Shown: positions 1 to 7,453 of the stretch, in pieces
Layout of the letters: each line of letters opens with the position of its first letter
How positions within the stretch are numbered: the stretch's first letter is position 1
Source: Actinacidiphila acididurans
GTDB taxonomy: Bacteria; Actinomycetota; Actinomycetes; Streptomycetales; Streptomycetaceae
Length of the DNA stretch: 64,000 nucleotides
Direction of reading: 5' to 3'
Assembly: GCF_016918855.1 (NCBI RefSeq)
Contig: NZ_JADKYB010000020.1
Location: forward strand, 62,001 to 126,000
The notes under the pieces: model-generated
Database searches by the model: none
What the model saw: only the letters and a program-made list of their open reading frames with translations
Told to the model about the DNA's origin: nothing
Program-made: the position numbers and the translations under genes

Positions 1-51
1 GAGGGCGGCGCTCGCGGCGGCTGCCACGAACGCTCTCTTCCTGGACTGCAC
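1..51 (-). CDS. Secreted protein, N-terminus only (runs off the left edge)
   Basis: A GTG start at 51 is preceded by a GGAGG ribosome site at 57-61 with a 5-nt gap. The 17 visible residues (MQSRKRAFVAAAASAAL) have two or three early Lys/Arg residues and then a run of Ala/Val, the beginning of a Sec or Tat signal peptide. The rest of the gene is outside the window, so the product cannot be named. Two 12-bp boxes of the type found before Streptomyces chitinase genes lie 77-105 bp upstream, which suggests a chitin-related secreted protein; that is an inference from context only. Confidence 0.55.
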   Translation of the reverse strand, partial: MQSRKRAFVAAAASAAL

Positions 52-127
52 AAGAACCTCCGGGGGGAGAGGGAGGGGATGACAGTGGGCTCCTGCATGG
101 ATAGCCCGCGTGTCAGACTCGGGTCAA

Positions 128-156
128 TGGTCTGAACCAGAGTTAGGACTAGACCA
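128..156 (-). promoter_or_regulatory. Paired DasR/chitinase-type operator boxes
   Basis: On the minus strand TGGTCTAGTCCT and TGGTTCAGACCA follow each other with a 5-nt spacer. Each differs by a few bases from the DasR site core TGGTCTAGACCA, and the tandem arrangement is like the 12-bp direct repeats known from Streptomyces chitinase promoters. They sit upstream of the secreted protein at 51-1, so chitin or GlcNAc control of that gene is the likely meaning. Confidence 0.6.
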
Positions 157-238
157 ATTTGGGATCCCGGGCCGCCCCGCCGGATGTTCATGGCATGCGT
201 CAGGCGGGTGACAAGCGGCTTTGACCGTCAGTGAGGCC

Positions 239-276
239 GGGGCTGATGGTCGGTGCAATCTTGGACCACCAGCCCC
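239..276. terminator. Hairpin terminator after the monooxygenase gene
   Basis: An inverted repeat GGGGCTGATGGTC / GACCACCAGCCCC (one mismatch) closes an 11-12-nt loop just downstream of the minus-strand gene that ends at 302. There is no long T run, as is usual for Streptomyces terminators. Confidence 0.6.
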
Positions 277-301
277 GGGGAAATCATTCGTTAACCCGCT
301 C

Positions 302-1477
302 TTATGCCTCCGGGGCGCCCGCGGCTTCCTGGATCGCCGCGCCCTCCTGGACCGCCGCCACGTCCTTGGGGAAACCGTAGGCGTCGGCGATCAGGTCGTA
401 CGAGCGCAGCCGCACCGCGGGGGTGTGCGCGTTGGAGGTGATCACCAGCTCGTCGGCCCCGGTACGGGCGACCAGCGCGTCCAGGCCGGAACGGACCGTC
501 TCCGGGTCGCCGTGAATGATGTTCGCCATCCAGGACTCGGTGAACTCCTGCTCCACCGGGCTGAATTCGTACGCCTCCGCTTCCTCGGGGGTGGGTACGA
601 GCCCGGGCCGCCCGGTGCGCAGCCGCAGCATGGACAGCGCGCCGGCCAGCACCTGGCGGCGGGCCTGCGCCGGGTCGTCGGCGGCCAGCGCGGCCACCCC
701 GATCGAGGCGTAGGGCCGGTCCAGGATGTCCGAGGGGCGGAAGGACTCGCGGTAGAGGGCGAGCGCGGGGATCGTGTTCGCGGCCGAGAAGTGGTGGGCG
801 AAGGAGAACGGCAGCCCGAGCCGGCCGGCGAGCTGGGCGCTGAACCCGGAGGAGCCCAGCAGCCAGATGCTCGGGCGGTCCGGCGACTGCACCCCGCCGG
901 GGGCGGTGGCCTGCACCGGGCCGGGGACGGCGTGGATGCGGGCGTAGGGGTGCGCGTCGGGGAAGTCGTCGTCCAGGAAGCGGATCAGCTCCATCAGCGC
1001 CTGCGGGAAGTCGTCGGCGGCCTCGCGCAGGCCGTCGCTGCGGCGCAGCGCGGCGGCGGTGGCTCCGTCGGTGCCCGGCGCCCGGCCGAGGCCCAGGTCG
1101 ATCCGGCCCGGCGCCAGCGCCTCCAAGGTGCCGAACTGCTCGGCGATCACCAGCGGGGCGTGGTTGGGCAGCATCACCCCGCCCGAGCCCAGCCGCAGGG
1201 TGCGGGTGTGTGCGGCCAGGTGGGCCAGGATCACCGCGGGCGAGGAGCTGGCCACGCCCGGCATCGAATGGTGCTCGGCCACCCACATCCGGTGGTAGCC
1301 GCGCGCCTCGGCCACCCGGGCGATCTCCACGCTGGTGCGCAGCGCGTCGGAGGCGGTGAAGCCGCTGCCGACGGTGACCAGATCCAGTACGGACAGCGGT
1401 ACGGGCGCGGTGCCGCGGACCGTACCGTGGATCCCGAGTCCGGCTCCGCCGCCGCTTCCCTGACGTTCCTCACCCAC
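302..1477 (-). CDS. LLM-class flavin-dependent oxidoreductase (luciferase-like)
   Basis: A 391-residue single-domain luciferase-like monooxygenase, expected to use FMNH2 or F420H2; the substrate is unknown. Family features visible are the N-terminal strand LSVLDLVTVGSG, the AEHHSMPG motif, the RLGSGGVMLPNH stretch, the PGRIDLGLGRAPG segment and WLLGSSGFSA in the middle of the TIM barrel. The GTG start at 1477 was chosen because GAGGAGG lies about 10 nt upstream; a longer reading frame reaches 1555 but has no ribosome site and an Arg/Gly-rich, non-family leader. It is divergent from the IclR regulator at 1741 across 263 bp, so control by that regulator is possible but unproven. Confidence 0.88.
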   Translation of the reverse strand: MGEERQGSGGGAGLGIHGTVRGTAPVPLSVLDLVTVGSGFTASDALRTSVEIARVAEARGYHRMWVAEHHSMPGVASSSPAVILAHLAAHTRTLRLGSGGVMLPNHAPLVIAEQFGTLEALAPGRIDLGLGRAPGTDGATAAALRRSDGLREAADDFPQALMELIRFLDDDFPDAHPYARIHAVPGPVQATAPGGVQSPDRPSIWLLGSSGFSAQLAGRLGLPFSFAHHFSAANTIPALALYRESFRPSDILDRPYASIGVAALAADDPAQARRQVLAGALSMLRLRTGRPGLVPTPEEAEAYEFSPVEQEFTESWMANIIHGDPETVRSGLDALVARTGADELVITSNAHTPAVRLRSYDLIADAYGFPKDVAAVQEGAAIQEAAGAPEA

Positions 1478-1740
1478 GGCCCGGCCGCCTCCTCGAACTC
1501 TGTGATCGCAGTGCCTTCGCCCTGCCTTGCTCCCCGCGACAACCGGAGCCGACATCCGGTTATTCCCCGATGTTTATGGCCTCCAAAGGAAAAGGGCAAT
1601 GCCGTCGGCATATGCCAGCGTGGCCCCTTCCTGCGTATACGACTGCCGGCCCCTTGATTGCTCGCCAACCACCTCTACGGGAAACCCCGTTGGGGCTATC
1701 GTGGAGAACCGGTCCGGCTCACACCCAGCAGGGGGCTACC

Positions 1741-2496
1741 GTGGCGCCAGAGCACCGACAGTCGGGGCCGGTGTACGCCGTCCAGTACGCGCTGCGCGTC
1801 CTGGAGACGGTCGACGCGCACCGGCACGGTGTCACCGCCGAACAGCTTGCCAGGGAAATCGGGGTCCCCCTGGACTATCTCACCCATGTGCTGGCGATGC
1901 TGCGGCGGGAACGCTATCTCGGATTCCTGCCCGGCGGCGGCTATGTGATCGGCGAGTCCACGGTGCTGCTCGGCGCGGCCGGCCGGGACAGCGCGCTGGC
2001 CGAGAAGCTCCAGCTCATCCTGGCGGAACTGCGCGACGAGGTCGGGGCGGCGGTCTACTTCAGCCGGTACGACGACGGCGAGGTGCGGATCGTCGACGTC
2101 GCCGACGGGCCGGACGCGCCCCGGGTCAACGAATGGGTGGACTTCAGGTCGGCCGCGCACGCCAGCGCCGTGGGCAAGTGCCTGCTGGCGCAACTCGACC
2201 ACAACGGCCGCCTCGAACACTTCTCCCGGCACCGCCCGGCCCGGCTCACCTCCCGCACCGAGGTCGACGACCGGATCCTGCTCACCAAGCTCGAACGGCA
2301 GCCGGCCACCGTCCCCACGCTCGACCTCCAGGAGTACGCGGTCGGCACGGTCTGCGCGGCGATCCCGGTCACCATCGGCACCAAGGCCGCCTGCCTCGCC
2401 CTGTCCATGCCCGCCGCCCGCGCCCACCGGCTGCGCCCCGCGGTCGACACCCTCAACGAACGGGCCGCGCCCGTGCTGCTCTCCATGAGCATCTGA
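1741..2496 (+). CDS. IclR-family transcriptional regulator
   Basis: A 251-residue DNA-binding regulator. Residues about 8-65 form the winged helix-turn-helix (YAVQYALRVLETVDAHRHGV, then EQLAREIGVP as recognition region); residues about 80-250 are the IclR effector-binding domain, including AHASAVGKCLLAQL and AIPVTIGTKAACLALS. The GTG start at 1741 follows a GGGGG stretch 6-8 nt upstream and gives the usual family length; the open frame continues upstream to 1570 without typical sequence. It is divergent from the flavin monooxygenase and convergent with tRNA-Lys. The effector is unknown. Confidence 0.88.
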   Translation: MAPEHRQSGPVYAVQYALRVLETVDAHRHGVTAEQLAREIGVPLDYLTHVLAMLRRERYLGFLPGGGYVIGESTVLLGAAGRDSALAEKLQLILAELRDEVGAAVYFSRYDDGEVRIVDVADGPDAPRVNEWVDFRSAAHASAVGKCLLAQLDHNGRLEHFSRHRPARLTSRTEVDDRILLTKLERQPATVPTLDLQEYAVGTVCAAIPVTIGTKAACLALSMPAARAHRLRPAVDTLNERAAPVLLSMSI

Positions 2497-2563
2497 GCCC
2501 GGCGCCCGGGGCCCCGGCTCCGTCGGCGGGTCGCCCGCTCCCCCGCCCGACGACCGGCACGAC

Positions 2564-2601
2564 AAAGCCCCCCGCCCGGACGTACCGGAACGGAGGGCCT
2601 T
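2564..2601. terminator. Probable bidirectional terminator between IclR gene and tRNA-Lys
   Basis: AAAGCCCCCCG and CGGAGGGCCTT pair with two mismatches around a 16-nt inner segment that can itself fold (CCCGG/CCGG). It separates the plus-strand IclR gene from the minus-strand tRNA. Confidence 0.5.
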
Positions 2602-2610
2602 GCCTTCGGG

Positions 2611-2684
2611 TGCGCCGCCAGGGACTCGAACCCCGGACCCGCTGATTAAGAGTCAGCTGCTCTAACCAACTGAGCTAGCGGCGC
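2611..2684 (-). tRNA. tRNA-Lys (anticodon CTT)
   Basis: A full cloverleaf reads on the minus strand: acceptor GCGCCGC/GCGGCGC, D-arm GCTCAGTTGGTTAGAGC, anticodon stem GCTGA/TCAGC with loop CTCTTAA, and T-arm GGGGTTCGAGTCCC. The loop gives anticodon CTT (reads AAG). The discriminator is A and the 3' CCA is not encoded (ACCC follows). Confidence 0.97.
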
Positions 2685-2739
2685 CTGCGAGACCAACTAT
2701 ACGCCCTCCCAGCACTGCTTTTGACCACAGCGCGGGTGC

Positions 2740-3546
2740 TCAGGCCGTCCAGTGGGGCGGGCGGGCGAGGTGCGCGGGCAGCCGGGTCGCGGCGTCACCG
2801 CGGGCAGCGGCGAGCTGCGGGCCGGTGAGGAACAGGGCCCCGGTCAGGTCGGCGCCGCGCAGGTCGGTGTCCCGCAGATCCGCGCCGAGCAGATCGGTCT
2901 CCCGCAGGTCGGCGCCGCGCAGGTCCGCGCCGATGAGCAGGCTGCCGCGCAGGGAGGCCCCGCGCAGCCCGGCGCCCCGCAGCCGGGCCCCGGCGAGGTC
3001 GGCCCCGCGCCGGTCCGGCCGCCGCCCGGGCACCCGGTCCCGTACGGTCGTACTGACCCGGCCGAGCAGCTCGCCGACCACGGCCCGCTCGGCGGCGACG
3101 TCGAGGTCGGCCAGCGCCTGCGGCCGCGCCCCGGTCAGCGCCTCGATCCGCTCCGCGGCGGCCGCCGCCGCACTGTGCAGCGGTGCGGCCGCCGGCACCG
3201 AACGCACCTCGGCCAGGTACCACAGCAGTTCGTGGAGCTGGCGCATCACCGGCAGCGCGGCGAACATCGCGGCGCCCTTGTCGGCCGACTCGCGCCACCC
3301 GATGCCGCCGAAGGTGACCTGCGAGACCTTCTGGCCGGCGCCGAAGCACTCGTAGACCGTGCAGCCGGGCCAGCCGCTCTCCCGCAGCCGGCCGTGGATG
3401 TCGCAGGTGTGCGCCGGCGACAGGTGGCCGCAGGGCTCGCCCGCCGCCTTGTCCGCCGCGAAGCCCGCGGGCCTGGTGAAGGCCAGTGCCACGCAGCACA
3501 GCCCGAAACAGTTCGCGCAGTCCGCCGTCAGGCCGGTGGTGTCCAC
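2740..3546 (-). CDS. Pentapeptide-repeat protein with N-terminal cysteine cluster
   Basis: 268 residues. The N-terminus carries a conserved cysteine cluster (CANCFGLCC, then CGHL, CDIH, PGCTVYECFG) that looks like a metal or redox site. Residues about 182-239 are eleven tandem pentapeptides of the A(D/N)LxG type (for example ADLRG, TDLLG, ADLTG), which fold as a right-handed quadrilateral beta-helix. The GTG start at 3546 follows GGGGAG with a 6-nt gap. The combination of cysteine cluster plus pentapeptides occurs in actinobacterial proteins of unknown function. It lies immediately downstream of the M1 peptidase gene region and may be read with it, with 79 bp between them. Confidence 0.85.
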   Translation of the reverse strand: MDTTGLTADCANCFGLCCVALAFTRPAGFAADKAAGEPCGHLSPAHTCDIHGRLRESGWPGCTVYECFGAGQKVSQVTFGGIGWRESADKGAAMFAALPVMRQLHELLWYLAEVRSVPAAAPLHSAAAAAAERIEALTGARPQALADLDVAAERAVVGELLGRVSTTVRDRVPGRRPDRRGADLAGARLRGAGLRGASLRGSLLIGADLRGADLRETDLLGADLRDTDLRGADLTGALFLTGPQLAAARGDAATRLPAHLARPPHWTA

Positions 3547-3625
3547 AGTGCCGCTCCCCTGAGTGCCGCGGGCGGCCCGCAACCGGGGCCGCCCGCGATC
3601 CATGGTGCCGCACCGCGGCGCGGAC

Positions 3626-5041
3626 TCAGCGCACGGCAGGCCCGGCCGGGAAGGACGCCGGCTTGGCCGCGGTGTACAGCCAGGTCCGGAAGAAGCCGGA
3701 CAGGTCCTGGCCGGACAGCCGCTCGGCCAGCTTCTGGAAGTCGGCGATCGTGCCGTTGCCGTAGCGGTGCTGCGCCGGCCACGCCTTGAGCAGGGTGAGG
3801 AAGGCGTGGTCGCCGATGGTGTCGCGCAGCGCCTGGATGGCGACGGCGCCCCGGTCGTACACCGCGTCGTCGAACTGCTTGTCCGGCCCCGGGTCGCCCG
3901 GCTTCACCGTCCAGAACGGGTCGTCGGCCGGGTGCGCGTCGTACGTCTGCCGCGCCAGCTCCTGCGGGGTGCCCTGGCCCTCGTGCTCGGACCACAGGTA
4001 CTGGGCGTAGCTGGCGAAGCCCTCGTTGAGCCAGATGTCGGACCAGCGCTCCAGCGACACGTCGTCGCCGTACCACTGGTGGGCCAGCTCGTGCGCCACG
4101 ACCGAGGTGTTCACGCCCTTGCTGAACGTGGCGGGGCTGTAGAACACCCGGGTCTGCTCCTCCAGCGAGAAGTGGCTGGGCACGTTGGGCACGTACCCGC
4201 CGGCCGACTCGAAGGGGTAGGGGCCGAAGTACCCGCTCAGGAAGTCCACGATCTCGGCGGTGCGCTCCACGCTCGCCTTCGCGTTGGCCTCGTTGGCGCC
4301 CAGGTCCGGGCTGTAGGCGTTGATCACCGGGATGCCGGTACGGGTGCGGCTGTGGGTGATGTCGAAGTGGCCGACCGCGAGGGTGGCCAGATACGTGGCC
4401 TGCGGCTCGCTCTCCCGCCAGTGGTACGTGGTCCAGCCGGCGGCGGTGCGCTGCGACAGCAGCAGGCCGTTGCTGATCGCCTGGTCGCCGGACGGGACCT
4501 GGACGGTCACGTCGTAGGTGGCCTTGTCCAGCGGGTGGTCGTTGCTGGGGAACCACCACCAGGCCGACTCCGGCTCGTTGGCGGCGACCCCGCCGTCGGG
4601 GGTGTGCTGCCAGGAGGTGAAGCCGTAGCGCTGCACGGTGGAGGGCACGCCGGAGTACGTGACGGTGACGGTGAAGCGGTGGCCGCGCGGGAGCGCCCGG
4701 GCCGGGGTGACCACGAGCTCCTGCTCGCCGCTCGTGGCGAAGTGCGCCGGGCGGCCGTCCACGGTGACCTTGCTGACGGTCAGCGCGAAGTCCAGGTCGA
4801 AGGAGGTCAGGCCCTGGGTGGCGGTGGCGGTGATCACCGCGGTGCCCTTGAGGGTGTCGGTGGCCGGCTGGTAGTTCAGCCCGAGGTCGTAGTGGGCGAC
4901 GTCGTAGCCGCCGTTGCCGTAGGTCGGGTAGTACGGATCGCCGATGCCGGGCGCGCCCGGGCCTGCGTCGGCCGCGGATGCCGGGATCGCCAGCAGCAGG
5001 CCGAGGGCGGTGGCGGCGGAAGCGATCAGTCTTTTGCGCAC
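3626..5041 (-). CDS. Secreted M1-family zinc metallopeptidase
   Basis: 471 residues. An N-terminal signal peptide is visible (VRKRLIASAATALGLLLAIP, then ASA-A). The gluzincin site is HELAH at residues 317-321 followed by the third zinc ligand Glu340 in WLNEG, spacing X18 as in the M1 family. The segment before it, GGYVPNVPSHFSLEEQTR, replaces the classical GAMEN motif in a way seen in actinobacterial secreted M1 enzymes. Predicted role is extracellular aminopeptidase. The GTG start at 5041 has GGAGG 8 nt upstream; the much longer open frame to 5464 is antisense to the phosphatase gene and was rejected. Confidence 0.9.
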   Translation of the reverse strand: MRKRLIASAATALGLLLAIPASAADAGPGAPGIGDPYYPTYGNGGYDVAHYDLGLNYQPATDTLKGTAVITATATQGLTSFDLDFALTVSKVTVDGRPAHFATSGEQELVVTPARALPRGHRFTVTVTYSGVPSTVQRYGFTSWQHTPDGGVAANEPESAWWWFPSNDHPLDKATYDVTVQVPSGDQAISNGLLLSQRTAAGWTTYHWRESEPQATYLATLAVGHFDITHSRTRTGIPVINAYSPDLGANEANAKASVERTAEIVDFLSGYFGPYPFESAGGYVPNVPSHFSLEEQTRVFYSPATFSKGVNTSVVAHELAHQWYGDDVSLERWSDIWLNEGFASYAQYLWSEHEGQGTPQELARQTYDAHPADDPFWTVKPGDPGPDKQFDDAVYDRGAVAIQALRDTIGDHAFLTLLKAWPAQHRYGNGTIADFQKLAERLSGQDLSGFFRTWLYTAAKPASFPAGPAVR

Positions 5042-5198
5042 AGGGGTCCTCCAGTGCGGGACGGGTCGTCGTCGGTCCGGTGGCAGGTACACGCTGACCC
5101 TAGGAAGGGCGGCACGTACCGGCCACCCCATGTCCCCCTGCTGTCGCAGAACATTCACCCGGCGCAACACAACGGCCGGAACTGGTCGCGCGGCGGGC

Positions 5199-5246
5199 CG
5201 TCCCGTCGCGTGCCGGTCCCGTCGCGGGCCGGTCCCGTCGCGGTTG
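5199..5246. repeat. Three imperfect 16-bp tandem units
   Basis: Units related to GGTCCCGTCGCGGGCC repeat three times between the divergent M1 peptidase and phosphatase genes. They may only reflect slippage in GC-rich DNA, though the position is in the promoter region of the phosphatase. Confidence 0.6.
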
Positions 5247-5274
5247 CGCCCGGACCCGATCGCGGGAACGCTGG

Positions 5275-6423
5275 TTGTCTGTTGACGTGCGCCGGCGGCC
5301 GGTTGAGGCCAGATGGGTTCGCCATGTGAAGAATGCCTGGCTGAGGTGGGTCCAGCGGCTGGAGAACCAGTACCTCGAGCGCTGGGGGCTGGCGCTGCCG
5401 CTGGCGGCCGTCCTCGTCGTGGTGACTGCCGATCTGCTCGCCGGACGCGACCACTTCCTGGCACCGGGCATGGTGGCCGCGCCCGCGCTCGCCTCCATCA
5501 CGGTCACCTGGCAGCGGACCGTGCTGGTCTGCGCGATCGGGGTCGTGGCCCAGGGCGCGCTGGCCCCGTACAACGGCGTCACCGACCTGCCGGACCGGGA
5601 CGTGCTCTACGGCCAGATCTTCGCCTACTTCTTCGTCAGCCTCTTCAGCGTCTACATCGCCTGGCGCCGCGAGACCCGGGCCCGCGCCTTCACCGCGATC
5701 GCCTCGGTCGCCGAGGCCGCCCAGCACGCCCTGATGCACCCGCCCGCCCCCCGCGTCGGCGCCGTCCGGCTGGCCGTCCGCTACGTCTCCGCCGCCGACG
5801 CCGCCCAGATCGGCGGCGATCTCTACGCCGTCCTCGACACCCCGCACGGCGTACGCGCCCTGATCGGCGACGTCCGCGGCAAGGGGCTCGCCGCCGTGCA
5901 GACCTCGGCCGTCGTGCTCGGTGCCTTCCGGGAGGCCGCGTACGACGAAGGCGGCTTGGCGCACGTGGCCGCGCGCGTCAACACCAGCGTCGGCCGCGAG
6001 GTCGGCCCCGGCGATTTCGTCACCGCCCTCTTCGCCCAGTTCCACGCGCCCGCCACCGTCGAACTGCTCCACTACGGCCACGTCGCGCCGATGCGGGTCT
6101 CCCGCCACGGCCACGTCGAAACCCTCACCCCCTCCGACCCCTGGGTCCCCCTCGGCCTCGCCGACCTCGTCCCCGGCGTCCCCGCCCCCTGGCGCGTCCC
6201 CCTCCACCCCGGCGACGTCCTCGTCCTCTGCACCGACGGCGTCATCGAAGCGCGCGGCTCCCACGACGGCACGTTCTATCCCCTGACCGACCGCATCGGC
6301 CCCCTCGTCGCAGACTCCGCCTCCGACCTCGACGCCGCCGTCGAACGCGTCTACGGCGATTTGCTCGCCCACACCGGCGGCTCCCTCTCGGACGACGCCG
6401 TCCTCCTGCTGATGGCTCCCTGA
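5275..6423 (+). CDS. Membrane-anchored PP2C (SpoIIE-type) Ser/Thr phosphatase
   Basis: 382 residues. Three or so hydrophobic helices span about residues 40-125 (LALPLAAVLVVVTADLLAG, TVLVCAIGVVAQGALA, IFAYFFVSLFSVYIAW). The cytoplasmic part from about 150 is a PP2C_SIG domain with the metal-binding motifs QIGGDLYAV, LIGDVRGKGLAA, GDFVTALFAQF, LVLCTDGVIEAR and SDDAVLLL. Such enzymes dephosphorylate anti-sigma-factor antagonists, so a role in sigma factor partner switching is plausible. The start is uncertain: TTG 5275, GTG 5287 and GTG 5326 are all in frame and none has a strong ribosome site. Confidence 0.87.
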   Translation: MSVDVRRRPVEARWVRHVKNAWLRWVQRLENQYLERWGLALPLAAVLVVVTADLLAGRDHFLAPGMVAAPALASITVTWQRTVLVCAIGVVAQGALAPYNGVTDLPDRDVLYGQIFAYFFVSLFSVYIAWRRETRARAFTAIASVAEAAQHALMHPPAPRVGAVRLAVRYVSAADAAQIGGDLYAVLDTPHGVRALIGDVRGKGLAAVQTSAVVLGAFREAAYDEGGLAHVAARVNTSVGREVGPGDFVTALFAQFHAPATVELLHYGHVAPMRVSRHGHVETLTPSDPWVPLGLADLVPGVPAPWRVPLHPGDVLVLCTDGVIEARGSHDGTFYPLTDRIGPLVADSASDLDAAVERVYGDLLAHTGGSLSDDAVLLLMAP

Positions 6424-6500
6424 CCCGCGCGGAATGAGCTTCGTGCACCTGCCCGAGCTCCCGCGCCGTGGGGCCGCGCCCCCGTCCCCTGCGGCTGTTC

Positions 6501-6531
6501 GTGGGCTGGTCGCGCAGTTCCCCGCGCCCCT
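6501..6531 (+). repeat. Interspersed repeat, type I copy
   Basis: Contains the core gcgcagttccccgcgcccct preceded by gtgggctggtc. It is a perfect 21-bp inverted match (about 30 bp with mismatches) to the copy at 6633-6660. Confidence 0.8.
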
Positions 6532-6632
6532 GGGGTGCGGGCACTCCCACCGCCTGACGCCGGCAACGCCCACGGCGGCGGGAAAACCGCAAGCACGGAC
6601 GTGCGGCACGCGCACGGGCGACCAGCACCAAA

Positions 6633-6660
6633 AGGGGCGCGGGGAACTGCGCGAGCAACC
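6633..6660 (-). repeat. Interspersed repeat, type I copy, inverted
   Basis: Reverse complement of the copy at 6501-6531, followed by gagcaacc. Both lie between convergent genes, an arrangement that would make a cruciform or an RNA hairpin with a 101-nt loop. Confidence 0.8.
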
Positions 6661-6766
6661 CACCGCGACGGGGCACCCGGCAACGCAACCACTCCCCTGC
6701 GGCGGGCAGCCGCGGCCGGTCCGAACGGACCCGCACGCACGGCCGCAAGCCCAAGCCGCAAAGACC

Positions 6767-7450
6767 TCAAGCTCGCCGGGAAGACGTCAGCACCGCGTGA
6801 ACAACGACGTTCGCCGAATACGTTTGGCTCGTCCGGTCAAAGGTCCCCCCGCACGTGATGAGGCGAAGCTCGGGCCGCCCCGTGGAGTCGTAGCCGTAGA
6901 CACGATCCGCGTCGAAGTGATCCTTGGAGACGGTCTCGACGGATTCCACGGTGAACTCGGCGACGACGGAATCCGCGCGGGTGATGTCGACGAGCGCACC
7001 GCGCTGCACGGAGGCGAGTTGGTAGAAGACCGCGGCGCGAGCCTCCGTGTCGACGTGGCCCACGATGATCGCGGCACCGGGGGCGCCGGGGGCGGGGCCG
7101 TCGCGGTACCAGCCGGCGACGTCGGGGGTGCTGTAGGGCGGCGGGTCGACCGTACCGTCGCGCAGGCCGCGGCCGACGAGGCCGGCGTGGAGGCCGAGGG
7201 AGGCGATGTCCAGATGGAGGGGGCGCGCGGGGGGCAGGGGTGCGTGCGCGGGGTAGAGCTGGGGGGAACTGTCGCCCTCGACGGCGGCGACGGGTCGGGC
7301 CGCGCCCGGTGCGGCGGCGATCGGCCCGCGCGCACTGGAGACGCCGCCGTGCCCGAGCAGCCAGGCGGCGAGCAGCAGCAGGCCGACGGCGAGAGCCGCC
7401 CAGGTGCGGCCGTCGGGCCGCGGCTCGGCCTCGTCATCGGGGCCGGTCAT
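6767..7450 (-). CDS. Class F sortase
   Basis: A 227-residue cysteine transpeptidase. It has an N-terminal membrane helix (WAALAVGLLLLAAWLLG, about residues 16-33) and an extracellular sortase domain with His132 in VGHVD, Cys200 in LITCGG and the conserved Arg in FDR following. Class F enzymes are the common actinobacterial sortases whose substrates are poorly known. The ATG start lies 3 nt after the stop of the upstream gene, so both are cotranscribed; that gene encodes a secreted protein with a sorting-signal-like tail, the obvious substrate candidate. Confidence 0.9.
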   Translation of the reverse strand: MTGPDDEAEPRPDGRTWAALAVGLLLLAAWLLGHGGVSSARGPIAAAPGAARPVAAVEGDSSPQLYPAHAPLPPARPLHLDIASLGLHAGLVGRGLRDGTVDPPPYSTPDVAGWYRDGPAPGAPGAAIIVGHVDTEARAAVFYQLASVQRGALVDITRADSVVAEFTVESVETVSKDHFDADRVYGYDSTGRPELRLITCGGTFDRTSQTYSANVVVHAVLTSSRRA

Positions 7451-7453
7451 CGG

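Larger units (their letters stand above)
6424..6766. other. Non-coding gap between convergent phosphatase and sortase genes
   Basis: No gene is seen in these 343 bp. The interval carries two oppositely oriented copies of the interspersed repeat described separately; together they can form a long stem and probably end transcription from both sides. Confidence 0.6.

Noticed and set aside
3626-5464. An N-terminally longer M1 peptidase
   Set aside because: The extension lacks a ribosome site and precedes a clear signal peptide at 5041.
6424-6766. A small gene between the phosphatase and sortase
   Set aside because: Open frames here run through the repeats, have no start with a ribosome site and no recognisable sequence.
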